Below are positions 14,501-28,500 of a stretch of DNA of 64,000 bases, one piece after another. The translations under genes were made by a program, and so were the position numbers. The notes under the pieces are model-generated. The model made no database searches, had not been told where the DNA came from, and saw only the letters and a program-made list of their open reading frames with translations. The DNA lies in assembly GCA_028554795.2 (NCBI GenBank), contig CM068827.1:143667751-143731750 (forward strand), written 5' to 3'. The first letter of the stretch is position 1. Each line of letters starts with the position of its first letter. The DNA comes from Sinohyriopsis cumingii. Taxonomy: Eukaryota > Mollusca > Bivalvia > Unionida > Unionidae.

Positions 14501-17500
14501 CAACATCACTAAACATCTAGCATGCATCTTTATCAATTTCTTTTGCCTGTTTTAAGTCATTGTCAGTCCAAACATGTAAGAAAAGCTTTTTCTTTTCTAG
14601 TTAAGTTCCCATATGCAATCTTGACACCCCACTGGTCCCAAATTCTGTGAAGATAGCAGTGTTGTACATAAGATCCGAAGGGCAGGGGATATCTGTCTCC
14701 CAACATACAGATTTTTGGGACACACATTTTAGAGGGACAAAGGGAAATAATTAAGAGTTTAATATTGTTTGTTTTTTGTTCTGAGATTATTGTGTATTAA
14801 CCGTCAGCTGCCGAATCACAAAGCAAATAAAGCCTGAAGGATGTTGTGTAAGATCTGTGAGTCAGCAATTTTCAGCTTGGCCTGATCACATGGTTATGTT
14901 CTGACCAATGAAAATCTTTGCTACAATTACCAATGTAATTATAATTATTAGAACTACAAAAAATAGTTTTAATTTGGTTCTTCAGTTTTGCTACCTTAAC
15001 TTTGTGGTTTCCACTGTACTATGATAATCTCCTTAGACACTTACATTATTGCATTAAAAGTTTTATAATGTGCTGAAGTAAGTTTTGAAAATATTAACCT
15101 GAAATGAGTTGCACTATGGAATTTTCCACTCCATATCTTGCTGTCATTTGATATTAGTGCAAGCTGATTATCTGCCAGCATTTTTTAGAATAAATACCTG
15201 TTTCCTAAATGACTTCTCTTTCCAGACTAACAAATCATCTATTAAATTACAAAATGTGTATTTACTTAGATTTTGTCTGTTTTGCCATTATTTCAACCTC
15301 AAAATAATTCAAATTGTCCTTACTGTAGAGGTGATATTAATCTTGAAAATAAGTTACACTATCAGCCGTTAAATGCTTACATTGCAACTCAGCTGACTAC
15401 TACAAACCTTAAAGGAGACTAGAAATCAAAATTTTCCTTCTACGTATGTAATTCTCTACAGATTTTAATTCGACTGTCATGTTTATAAATTAAATATCGT
15501 AAGCGGGTAGTGATTTTATTGCATGGAAGATACCACGATTCCGTAAATTACCGAGTTTTTCCGAGTTTTAATGAGACGACAGATGACGTGGTACCATGAC
15601 GCAATACTAGCCAGTCCTCGAATACAAACATAAACATTGGCGAGCGAGGCAGACGGAAGGAGACCACATTTGGGTTGCACATTCAAAACTTGAATCTGCA
15701 ATCTGATATAATAGTTTATGTACTGTACTTGTCAGTGCTAAAAGAAATTTTTTAGGCACAGGCCCCGGGCTGGTGACTTAAATAAACTCAAGCCCTGACT
15801 GAAATTCCACAAGCCCGGACAGTTCATACCTGTCAACTCTCAAGCCGGGAGAAAAACCTCCCGATTTTGGGGGTATTTCCTCATCTACATCCCGATCTCG
15901 TAATATCTCTAAATTTTTCGCAGCAAAGTCCCGATTATTACATTATGTCTGTCAATTTTCATTTGTCAGAAGAAAAAACCCCCAACCCCAAACCATTTAT
16001 AAATAGATATAACGTATGTAATCCACAGTCTAAACTGCCACACTGCAGACATCGTAGTGATATGCCTGAAAAATTGTTAAAGCTACGTTAAAAATTCAAA
16101 TCACACGCACACACGTCTAAATCCGGTACTGGACAAAATAATTAATATCACACAACAGTTTTTTTCTTCTTTAGTAAATAGAACGTGAAAATTAAACATT
16201 ATTCAAGTAAATTTCAGATGTTTTTAAACAACTACGACAGTACTATAGTATAAAAAAATTAAAAGAATAAAATTGTCACCAATTAGCTTAAATGAATGAT
16301 CACTGTGAAATTTTCTCTGCAAACAAAATCGCATCTCCATTTCCGCCATAGAAACTCGGCCAGTTAACACCTGACATTCCTCTACCATATATGTAAAGTT
16401 TAATTACCATGATTAAATTACAAGGAATAAAACAAAATATACCATGCAGTATATTGTTCAGCAAACAGTGTTACATGCATTAAGACTTAAACCTGAAGTC
16501 CATGGCATCGTAAGTAACAACAAAATAGGCATCGTTTATTTTGGCAATCAATTGCTGGTGCTTAAACATACACACACTGTCGAACATGGTTTCTTTGAAG
16601 TATGTCCGAAGGGCAGTCCTTTTCACAAGATCAATGCAAGGATAAGGAGTTATGTTCATTAGTCACACCGGCTTTATTGTTTGCGTACTTAAATCAAAAC
16701 TTTAGCTATTTTGCAATTTAGCCAGAGCTGACCAGAATATGCAAAATGGGCTTGTCCTGGGGGAATAATGAGGCGTATCACATGGAGAAAAGGTACGTCC
16801 CATGGGCGCTCGCACATTGGGTTGGGGGTTGGGTCAATAGTCCCCCCCCCCCCCAGTTTCTATTGTCAGCCATTTAATGTGAAACTTTGACCTCTTTTCT
16901 TTTAATCGCTGCTATTTAAACTGCCCAAGGAATAGTTTTATATCAGTTCCAATCATTTCAGATTACCGTTTATACATACTACATGTATACAATGACTTTT
17001 TTTTTAAATTTGTAATTTTTATAAGATTACTGAAAATTGTGTTTTCTCGAAACACGACAGCAGGTTTAGAATATTATTTTTGGCAAAGCCTCCATTTGAT
17101 TAAAATCAAATCTAAATTTCACCTTGGACAGTAGTGATTTGATTTAGATTGTGCCGTGTTAAGGCATGTATGTCAACATCTTGAAAATACATTTACTAAT
17201 TTCACCAGCGTGATCAAAGTTTCCTCAGGCAAACAATTTTTGTTTCGACAAGCCTGACGGGCACCTCACTTTGAATACAGGATGGGCCGAAACTAAAACT
17301 AGAGGGGCCCAGGGTGTCGGGCTATCAGATTTATTTTTAGCACTGCTGGTGTAGATAAAAGATCTGTGAATTGATTGTTGCATTTTGTGGTCACTTACTC
17401 GGCCTTCTGCCTATTTTCGTAACTCGCACGTTTAACACTTTTATTATTCAACGTTATGTCTGGAACAGCGCCAACTTTTAGTCTAGGCCTAGCATTTGCG

Positions 17501-20500
17501 TATCTTTGAGCTGCCATTTTTTCAGGATCCCTCTCATAACAGTCCTTTGAGAAATGTAACGAGCACATAGTGCTGTATGGTGTTGCTTTGAAATCGACTC
17601 GTTTGTAATAATGTATCCATTCTTTCATTATGCCTTTATCTTTCGGAAAAGAAAAAAAAATGTTGTCCACAGGCTTTTCTTAATGTTCTATTACACCCGT
17701 AAGCAACGCAAAACGGTATTGTCTTTTACTCTGGCAACTCCCACTTGGGCTGCTGGAGTCACTACTATGACGTCACATCCCGAAAGGAACCGAATAGGCA
17801 CGGAAATTTTGCATACGAGGTCACGGAAATTCAGCTTCTAGAAGATAGGCCAGTATTTTAATATTGGCATTACGGTCGCAGATGATACTTCAGAATAAGG
17901 TTTTCTGCATTAGTACTTTTATTATTATTCTATATTTCCATTGGTTTCTGGTCTCCTTTAAATGTTTTCTTTGCCAGATCATTGTTTTAAATAAATATTG
18001 CCATCTTACTTTCATGACTTTGGCCATTGATAGAACTAGAGACATGGATGGACATTCATTACTGATAAGCACATTGAGTCCAATATCCATCTAATAGTGT
18101 ACAACACTGTGACGGGTCCAATACCCATCTAATAGTGTACAACACTGTGATGGGTCCAATATCCATCTAATGTTGTACAACATTGTGACGGGTCGAATAA
18201 CCATTTAATGTTGTACAACACTGTGACGGGTCCAGTACCCATCTAATAGTGTACAACACTGTGACAGGTCCAATACCCATCTAATAGTGTACAACACTGA
18301 TGGGTCCAATACCCATCTAATAGTGTAAAACACTGTGACAGGTCCAATACCCATCTAATAGTGTACAACACTGTGACGGGTCCAATACCCATCTAATAGT
18401 GTACAACACTGTGACGGGTTCAATACCCATCTAATAGTGTACAACACTGTGACGGGTCCAATACCCATCGAATAATGTACAACACTGTGACGGGTCCAAT
18501 ACCCATCTAACAGTGTACAACACTGTGATGGGTCCAGTACCCATCTAATAGTGTACAACACTGTGACAGGTCCAATACCCATCTAATAGTGTACAACACT
18601 GTGATGGGTCCAATACCCATCTAATAGTGTACAACACTGTGACGGGTCCAATACCCATCGAATAGTGTACAACACTGTGATGTGTCCAATACCCATCTAA
18701 TAGTGTACAACACTGTGATGGGTCTAATATCCATCTAATGTTGTACAACACTGTGATGGGTCTAATATCCATCTAATGTTGTACAACACTGTGACGGGTC
18801 CAATAACCATTTAATGTTGTACAACACTGTGACGGGTCCAATACCCATCTAATAGTGTACAACACTGTGACAGGTCCAGTACCCATCTAATAGTGTACAA
18901 CACTTTGACGGGTCCAACACCCATCTAATAGTGTACAACACTGTGATGGGTCCAATACCCATTTAACAGTGTACAACACTGTGATGGGTCCAATACCCTT
19001 CTAATAGTGTACAACACTGTGATGGGTCCAACACCCATCTAATAGTGTACAACACTGTGATGGGTCCAATATCCATCTAATAGTGTACAACACTGTGACG
19101 GGTCCAATACCCATCTAATAGTGTACAACACCGTGATGGGTCCAACACCCATCTAATAGTGTACAACACTGTGATGGGTCCAATACCCATCTAATACCTG
19201 GCTGCTTTTATAATTATATAATAAGAGACATGATTTGTATACTAAATTGAGAAATTGTAGTTTCACCTCTGGCCTGTTTATTTCTTAATGGTATCATTTT
19301 TGTAATGGTATTTTTGCAGTAATCAAGGCTTCATTTTAATACAGAGAACTTTTCTTTCTCAGTAAGTTATCTTACAAACTATGAGTGAGACATTTGACAA
19401 GAGATAGAGAATGTGAACATTTTTGTGATTTATTTATTTCTGACCTGACGGGGTGATTTTTGCCACAGGTTACCAGTTTTTTCAAGGCTCCGCAGCTTTA
19501 TTGATACATTGTCATGCCAATGTGAAGACACCAGCAGATTTTTTTTAAAACTCCTAATTACCTTTTACAAGAATAATGTTGCTAACTTGAGATGTATTTA
19601 ATTAGGAGTGAAAAGATACACCTTTGCCATGTATCGATACAGTTCATGAAATGCACCTTAGGATACATTAATGATATACATATCAACCTGATGGTCTTTG
19701 CATCTTTTGAAGGTCTGTCAGTGGTGGGGTGGTGCAGTTTTATTTGTGTTGTCATCTTAGTTCTATTTCCAATATGCAGATTACAAACAGGCATAGACAT
19801 ATCTTCATATGCCATCCTTATCGATGTCAAGTTAAGAAGAACATTACTTCTAAACAGACTACCTGCTAGTTGTGAGTGATTTTAAATTAACCTTTCAGGC
19901 CATTTCAGGCTGCTCCATTTGATCAGATGCAGGTATCCTGATGACCACCACACCCTTCATTTTTCTTGGCATGAATGCATTAAAAATCTTATTTCAAGTT
20001 TTCATTTGAATTTTGAAGGCATGACAGTATTTTCTTTTATAAAAACAGAAATATAGTGCAATGTGTTGGTGCAATCATATCTTATCTAGAACAATTCTGG
20101 GTCTTGGAGCGGAAATAACTAGCAATCAGATCCATCAAATTTCACTTACTGGAGATGCAAAATGACTGCAGTGGCCACAGCCACATGTTTTTGTCATAAG
20201 AAAGAAAGAAGAAATTTTCGACAACATCCACACCCTTTCTATAAGTGGACATAGTGAGTATAACTCATGTGTGTAGAATCTAATTCCTCGCCAATTCTGA
20301 GCAATTTTTTATTAAAAAAATCTGTCAGTATGGTCAGTTGCCAATTAACATAGATAAAGTAAAAGAAGACATTCCAAACTTGTTCATATACAGCTTAAGT
20401 GCTTTATTGTTCATTTAATGGCCACTATTGAGTGAAGCTTTTGTTACTTTTGACCATATCTACCTATATATTGGGACACCATAAATGAATATTTAAAGGA

Positions 20501-22493
20501 ATTTTTTTGTTCTGGGACACGTTTTTTTTCCTGTCGTAAGTTGTGAGATGCATTTAAAATCATTTGAAAATTACCTGTCAGAAAGTGCATTCAAACTGAA
20601 ATTTTATTTTAAAAAAATATTAAAGTGTGCTTGAGATAAAACACTTTAATCCACTGCGGCATCTTCTCAACAACCCAACCCTTTTCCTGCACAATAATGA
20701 GCCATATTTTTGGTGCATGAATATGTTTTAGCTTCATGATGTTGTGCAAAAAAAATAATTGGAGACAACGCATCTCCTAAAGCGGAAACTGCAAGGACTA
20801 AAGTAACCCATGCTAGTGAAAAGATTGTCATTGCACTCACATGTGATCCATGCTTTCGATGCTTGAATATTCTTTAGCTTCCTCATGCCAGGAAAAATTC
20901 TCCTGAAGCAGACACTGCAAGGACTAAAGTTTTGCAGTAAGATTTGTTTTTATCTGCACCAGTTGTGCAAATTCTCACTTTTTACCCTCTACCAGCCTAT
21001 CAGGAATGAGAGCAAAGTACACCAGAGTTTTATCCGTGTTAATGATCATATTGTTGGTGAAATCATGTTCTATTCTGGCCTTCTCTAAATTCATCGGCTG
21101 ATTTTATTTTTATTTTCTCCTCCAAATCTTCTGGGAAACTTGGCCCGATTAAAAGAATCCATAATCATCTTCTGAGGTCAGCTTGCTTTGTAATGAAATA
21201 AGCTTTGTATTTGATATCCTGTTCAAACAGCAAGTTTTGCATCTGTGCCAGTTGTTTTTTTTTCACCACCTGGGCTTCTCTTAGCTTGTCATAATCATAT
21301 TTGATACAGTCATTGATGTTTACAGGGTAAATAATATATACAGCAATAACTTGCTTTAATAATACTTTATGTATCCATGCTAGCGGAAAGATTGTCATTT
21401 GCACTCACAGTGAATGTATTTTAAAATGATTTTTATTTGCAAGGTACTGTCATATAGTTAAACTGGACATTTTGCTTTGACTGGACAATGTATAAATAAA
21501 GCGGCAAAGTACTAAAATAATGATTTGGTAAAATAACAGTTTGACTACATAAAAATAATTTTTAAAAATATTTTCTGGTTATTAACTTTCCACAAGTCTA
21601 ACTCCTAAAGATGTATGATAGCTTGTTGCCTTCAAAATGTCTCCATATCTCCATATAAAAACTATGTAGATTACTGAAAACCATCAAAAAAAACTGTCTG
21701 ATAGTTGTGAAACCTTTACAAACTTCTTCTCCTATTATATATTAGTGTTGTTCCGATTATCGGTTATAATTGATCATCAGTTGGTTGAGCAAACCAATAA
21801 GATAATCGATTGTGAAACTCCATAATCGATTATGTGTAAAGGGAGACTACTTTTTAGTTGTATGCAAAGCACAAAGGTTAGTAAAACTCCCAGCCACTAA
21901 AGTTGACCTGAAATTTATTAATACCCTTCACAACTACAACTATAAAACCGTATGATATTTATTAGGTGCATAATTTCATAATTAGGAACATATAGCCATT
22001 ATTGCATGATCAAGTTGTTAAATAGTTGAGTTAATAAATTTAAACACACTTTGATGATTTGTTTCAGTTTTAAAAGCAACATTATTTGTAGTATTTGTAA
22101 ACAATGACAAACAAGAAAACCATGTCCCTCTACACTTAAAATTATAGACACATCACATATGACTGAAAGAATTTTGGGGAATTGTAGCAGTATTTCAGTT
22201 ACATATGACTTATCAGCGATAAAAAGTTGTGTTCATTTAACAAAGATGTAGAACAAAAATAACACACAACACAATAGACAAAAATGTTATATTATTATCA
22301 GGTTAAAGTATACATGTCATTAAAAGAGATTACTCCTGTACATTTACTAACATCTTGAACTATTGATCAAATATATAACTGAATAACAAACAAAAATTAA
22401 AATTTGCTCTTAGTAACTGATTATAATCGATTATCAGTTGGTTAAGTGGAACCGATTATCGATTATGAATTTCTGACCGATTCCCATCACTAT

Positions 22494-22551
<58 letters not shown>

Positions 22552-25500
22552 TTAAAACTTGTGTCTTCACTCCAAACATTTTTGGTATTAAGTTTGTATT
22601 GAGTGCCTGTGATAATTAGTAAGAGCATAATAATGTCATGGATGCTTAAAAAAAACTTTCCCTGAGCTCAGCATTGATAACACAAGGTTAGCATGCACAT
22701 GGCCTTCTTTTGTCACACTCTAATGCATATTTTAAGCAGAGTTATGCCCCTTGCTTTGGTGAATTGTTATGAAACTTTGCAGATATTATTGGTGTGAAAT
22801 CTACTTGAGAATTGTTTCTATAATCGTTCTCAGATTCAATTTTCCACAGTTGTTTTTTGACATTAAATGGGGGTAGGGATGGGGAGGCATCTGTGACTAT
22901 TTCTAGTTGAGATATATTATACTTCCCTTCAACAGCCATCCAGCAGATGTCTGATAAAGAGATTTTATTACATGCTTATGTTTTAGTTTTCATTTTGACT
23001 CCCTTTTTTTAGCAGACTGTTGATAAAATGCTTGAGAAGATCTTCACTTTGATTCTGAAACACAAAGACTGGAATATCAGGTATGGTTAAAAATATAATT
23101 TTGCTACTTGACATATAACATTTAAGTTCAAACATATTTTATTTAAAAAATTGTACATGGTGTAAGAATGCTGTTTTTCTTTTTTTATATGCAGGGAATC
23201 AGTTTCATATTTTAAATACATGATCAAAGCATTTGATTACATTTATATAAAATCTGTCTGTTATTATAAAACACGTATTATATTAAGCACGCATTTATTT
23301 TGAGGTTTTGAGTTGAAATACCTGTGTCAGCAGTTACTTTTATTGGTCTAGATCAGGGTTGTCCAGCTTGTGACCCATGACCAAGAATCCAGCCCACCAA
23401 AAGTTCCTGTTTGGCCTGCCATCCATTCATAACTGGTTGTGGAAAACATAAGCCAAGTTAATGAAAGAGACAAAAGAATGCAATTTGGTCCCTAACATAA
23501 AAAGGTTGGATGCCCTGGACTGGATCATTCTATTAGAAGTTGCAGATCAGCACTAGACTAACAAGTGTCCCTGCTTTTTTATATTTATTGTTCCAATCCA
23601 CTCGGGGGGAAAATAAATAACAGTTTTACAGATTTTGCACACATGTGCAAACCAGTCATGTCGTAAAGTGTTTATCTCATTGCAGTCTTAAGCTGTGGAC
23701 AGTTGGCTCAGCATTACATTTTCATTACACTGTATCGTGATTGGGATAACAGAAGTATTGTTGGATGGTACAGTGGAATGTGTATTTGTAGAGCAACTGA
23801 GGTTGCTTAAATTGTCCGGTTTTCACTGCCACTTCCTTTTGAGTCCTCCACCCAACAACATCATTGGTATCACACAAGGGAGTATCATCCAGTTGATTTT
23901 TTTTTTATTGCCAATCATTTTCAACTGTTTACATGATCATACTCGTGTCTCTTTCAAATCACCAGCATCAGTCATTTTGTACATGTGCTGTGATTTTGAG
24001 AAAGACAATTATTTCATCTGCTGAAGGAAAATTTACAAAATTTCTAACAGTCCAAAATAAGTATACCTGGAAATATTAAACAACTTTTTTTTAAGGAATA
24101 TGTTTATATTGTGTTAGAAAGAGGTTTGCTGAATTAATAAATGCAAACTGTTGCCAAGATGTGTCCAACAGAATGTATCTATGACAGCGCTAAGATATGT
24201 ACATTTAATTTCTGGAACAATTGTTAAGAATTTTACCTTTTTCATTTAGGTTTGCATTTATTCATTTTTGTCTCATTGCAGTTTAAAGTTTTTTGAACAT
24301 CTGGATGGCAAAATAAATGCAATCAGTTTTCATTGTCCCGCATTTCATTTTGTTTACTGTGTCAGTTTGAAAATCTGTTTATTCTCATTCTCTTTCATTA
24401 TTATTATTAAAATTATTATTATTATTATTGTTATTATTATCTAGCTTGTTCTTTGTGAACTAGATTTTTCCTCATGAGATTCCTTTTTTTCACAGTGTTT
24501 TCTTTTCATTGTTTTTTATGTTAACTATGAGCAGTCAGATTACTTTACCTACTAAATGATTTGAATTAGAAAATTTTATCTCATTGAGATTTAGTTCTAT
24601 TCGATTGTATACAGAAGAGGGCATATGATGTCATACATCAATATTCAAGTTCATAGTGTCGATCTATGGAATACCAGTTAATGGTACCACATGACATAAC
24701 TATGGGTTATCAGAATTTAGGACACATGGCATAACCATGGGTTATCAGAATTTAGGACACATGGCATAACCATGGGTTATCAGAATTTATGACATGGATA
24801 AGTACGGATGTAAAAGCTGTCATCGTACAATAAACATGAATAAATGGGCAGATCCCACCACATGGCTCATGCCTTTTACCTTTACAGAAATCTTTGCCAT
24901 ACTTAAATAACCTTACTGACTTTATGAGTTTAGTGCAAAGAAGTTCTCTTTTTACTTCCAATGTCCCTTTTTCAGAGTATATGATGAAGATGGTGCAGAA
25001 CAGCAATCTTGGAAAAATGGAACACAATATCAGATCGAAGCAGCCTTACCATATTTGACATTTTTCCAGCGCCTCAGTCGCTCCTTCTACAAAATCTTCA
25101 TGGCTTTTCTTCTTCTTATAACATGTAAGTAATGTTTTCTCCATTTACAGGCCTCTTCTTGTTTTGATATTTTTCATTATAGTCTAACAAAATATGATGA
25201 AGGATGTACAATTTTCTTGCAAGATTGTAAAAACAATCTCCACACGGTAGTTAAACACAATTGTAAAAAAGGAATGGTTTGTGAGATCACTTTGCATTCA
25301 CTGTGTACAGTATTTGACATGAAAGTAGCGCTGTTGTGTTCTTTCATGACTTGGCTGTATCTGTAATTTTTGGGACCCTGCCATAAATATAGGAGAGTAT
25401 TAGTTTGCTTATCCATCTGTCATTTACATACATACTGAGATTCTTGATTGTGTGATCACTCCTGTATTGTAACTTTACGCATATTATTGTAGTGAACTTG

Positions 25501-28500
25501 TGAATGTGGTCTTTTTGTCATGCTCCTGTCTTTTCCATAGTTATGCCCCTTTTTGGTGATTTTTGTGTTCAGCTAGTTCAAGACCTTTTGAGTATCTGAC
25601 CAAAACTTTATAGTAATGATTGAAATGGGGTGAATATCTGAATGTGATCATGTTGCCCAACACCCATGTTTTTTATGGAGTTATGCCACTTCTTTGCTTT
25701 TGTATATAGTGTACATAATTATTGTGTGTGTACAACTAGTCCTACACCTTTTGAGAATTGCCCTGAAAGTTGGAAGTCATTAACATGATGTGGAAGTGGT
25801 TTTGTTATCACATTTTGATACATTTTTTCAGTTTTGTATCCTTGTTCAGGTGTATTAAATGTGATGTTATATATGTCATAAATTAATTTGTGTGCAGCTA
25901 ATCCCACAAGTTTGGATGAATTGCCCTAAAACTTGGTCCACATAATTGACATAAGGTGAACATCTGAATGACATTCCAATTTTTGTTAAAATTGTCCCGT
26001 TTTTTAAAATCCATTGTTAATGTTCTTACGTGTGTTCATACAGCACAAGCAAGTGATTTTTTTCTAGTTGAGTAGTTGCTCACAAAATGTAAATTTAGTT
26101 GACTAGTTGTCTATCTAAATTTCACCCTCCAACCACTCACCCCCAGATTTTTTGTCAGCTGAGCCCCAGATTTTTTGTCAGCTGAGCACATAGTCTCAGG
26201 AACAACTGTTTGATAGATTCTCACTCAGTATTGAGCAATCAGCAACAGCAAAACACCTGTCAGATTTTCGTTGTCAAAGAAAAATTGTCAAAGTGTGTTG
26301 GAAAACTTGTGGTAACACTATAAACTAGCCACCGTGGAAGGGGAAGTTTTCAAAGCTGCTCATAAAATGGAAGAGCATATTGGGCAGACCATCTGTCTGA
26401 CTGCAAGCACAGATTTATTTTCACTGCTGACCTTAACTACTTGGAGTGTCACCATGAAACTTGGCACACAACTTCAACCCAAAGTCTAGCTTGTCATATA
26501 GTATTTGCTTCCTGTCCTGTTTGTACCCCCTACTGATTTTAAAAACGAAAATCATTAAGGATATAAAAATGCACAAGACTTATTCATCTCATTCATTATT
26601 ATATAATTTATAACCAGATTGTTACCAGGGGGTCCATAACACTGTCAACTTATTGGCATTTCAAACCAAAATTTTCTATATCATGATTCATATTAACATG
26701 GTCGAGTCAGTGTTTTCAGGCAAAAGATGTGATGTATTTCAGTTTTCACTAAACTCTGAATAATTCCATAAATTTTGGATTTAGTTCTCTTTGAACATTT
26801 GTATACAAGAGCTACTACATTTTATTTGTTAATGTTATTTTTGAAACATGAAAACTTGAGAATTGTAAAAACAGGTAAATAGCAAATACTGTAATACTTT
26901 TTATGGAGTATACTATGTACGTATCATTCTGTTTGTCTGACATACATCTTGCATGCAAGTCTGGATTTATCAGAGTTGATGGAGCTAAAATCTTTGAAGG
27001 CAGTTTCTGATACCATCAGCTGGCTAAAATTCATTGGCAATAACAATGGATATGTCCTGGCGTGGAGATAACAAAACTCCGAGCTTGATTCTGTCAGTGT
27101 TCTCAGCATATTTATGTATTTGTAAGCAATAAATAATAGATGAATGGTTCCTGTTTGCGAAAAATTGCTAGTGCTCATGAATACCACTTATATAAATTGA
27201 TAACAGTATGCACCAGTGTGTTTGCACTGTTGGTCATTTAAACTTTTGTTTTCTTTTTGTTGGGGTATTTTTGGGGTGGGTGGTGGTCTAGACTGATTTA
27301 AATGAAGCATAAAACCTTGAAGAAAAAAATCCTGCCTTCCAAGGATAAGAAATATTTGAATGGAGCTGCCATAATACCAATTTGTTCATCTTTGGTTTCA
27401 AAAGAAAAGTAACTACATATATACTTTAAGGAGTTGTTTTCCTTTGAATATAATTTTGATCTTTGTACAAAAAAAATTACTAAAAATTTAAATATTTAAA
27501 TAACAAAAAAATATTACTTTGCCCCATAATTTGATATTTAATTCTCTTTGCCAGGGTTCATTCTAGGCTGTGGCCTTGCATGAATGACCATTATTTTTCA
27601 TCTTTGATACATGAAAGTACCTCATTGGTGCCCATCAGGTTCATAAGAATACCTAAGAAACTACAGATAAAAGATCTTTCCAGTAGACTCTAGACTGAAA
27701 CAAAGATCTTTCCAGTAGACTCTAGACTGAACCAAAGATCTTTCCAGTAGACTCTAGACTGAATCAGAGATGTTTCCAGTAGACTCTAGGCTGAATCAAA
27801 GATCTTTCCAGTAGATTCTAGACTGAACCAAAGATCTTTCCAGTAGACTCTAGACTGAACCAAAGATCTTTCCAGTAGACTCTAGACTGAACCAAAGATC
27901 TTTCCAGTAGACTCTAGACTGAATCAAAGATCTTTCCAGTAGACTCGAGACTGAATCAAGGTCTTTTTGGTAGACTAGACTGAATCAAGGATCTTTCCAG
28001 TAGACTCTAGACTGAACCAAAGATCTTTCCAGTAGACTCTAGACTGAATCAAAGATCTTTACAGTAGACTCTAGACTGAATCAAAGATCTTTTTGGTAGA
28101 CTAGACTGAATCAAAGATATTTCTGGTAGACTAGACTGAATCAAAGATCTTTCCAGTAGACTCTTGACTGAATCGAGCACATCCCAAGCTTACTGAATAG
28201 AGTGCACTCATTTGCATAGAATCATACGACAATAGATTTCATTGGTTTGCCAATTCTGATTAGGTTTATCACCAGTCAAGAGTGTGTGGTGGTTCAATGA
28301 TAGAATATGTAAAAAAGAGAAGATGAAATATTCAGTGAAAACAGTGTTGCATTTATTTTCAAATGTTGACTCATCTGTAAAAAAATAAATGGAAAGGAAT
28401 GAATTCTTGAGCATGAAGAATTCAAATCCCACCATGATTGGGGATGATGATACTGAATGCAGGTTCCTGCGTTACAGATTTATTAATTTCTGCAATAAAT

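Larger units (their letters stand above)
15413..17957 (-). mobile_element. Kolobok-like DNA transposon copy 2, inverted (defective)
   Basis: About 2.55 kb, bounded by TTAA (15409-15412 and 17958-17961), with the same termini and internal order as 1044-3698 but reversed. Differences from copy 1 are substitutions and small indels spread through it. It carries the better preserved THAP segment at 17395-17710. After the THAP exon, GCCGAGTAAGTG supplies a plausible splice donor, so an intact relative may have had a spliced transposase gene (inference). Confidence 0.75.
13064..23012 (+). other. LEMD3 intron (9.9 kb)
   Basis: The longest intron seen. It contains a SINE (13649-13899), the second Kolobok copy (15413-17957), the 38-bp satellite (18075-19196), a dispersed repeat (19590-19952), a pogo-type relic (about 20380-21420), a hAT-like element (21743-22492) and a TA run. 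The stretches 13912-15408 and 22550-23000 hold nothing named; 14095-14230 and part of 22690-22940 resemble other degenerate repeats in the window. Confidence 0.75.
23081..24975 (+). other. LEMD3 intron (1.9 kb)
   Basis: Contains a hAT MITE (23354-23517), an ATT-rich microsatellite (about 24398-24441) and a 35-bp tandem repeat (24686-24796). The stretch 23526-24397 shows only a 109-codon frame (23695-24024) without known motifs, which I do not regard as a gene. Confidence 0.75.

Noticed and set aside
18355-18772. Minus-strand frames of repeated [12 protein letters not shown]
   Set aside because: Pure product of the 38-bp array; no protein-coding signature.
22434-22628. 64-codon frame with a YIYIYI run
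   Set aside because: Translation of the (TA)n microsatellite.
23695-24024. 109-codon + frame with hydrophobic stretches
   Set aside because: No recognisable family, no splice consistency with LEMD3, and it lies between exons d and e, which already join in phase.
27661-28175. CRISPR-like regular array
   Set aside because: Units are contiguous 32-bp repeats without unique spacers, in an animal intron, with no cas genes.
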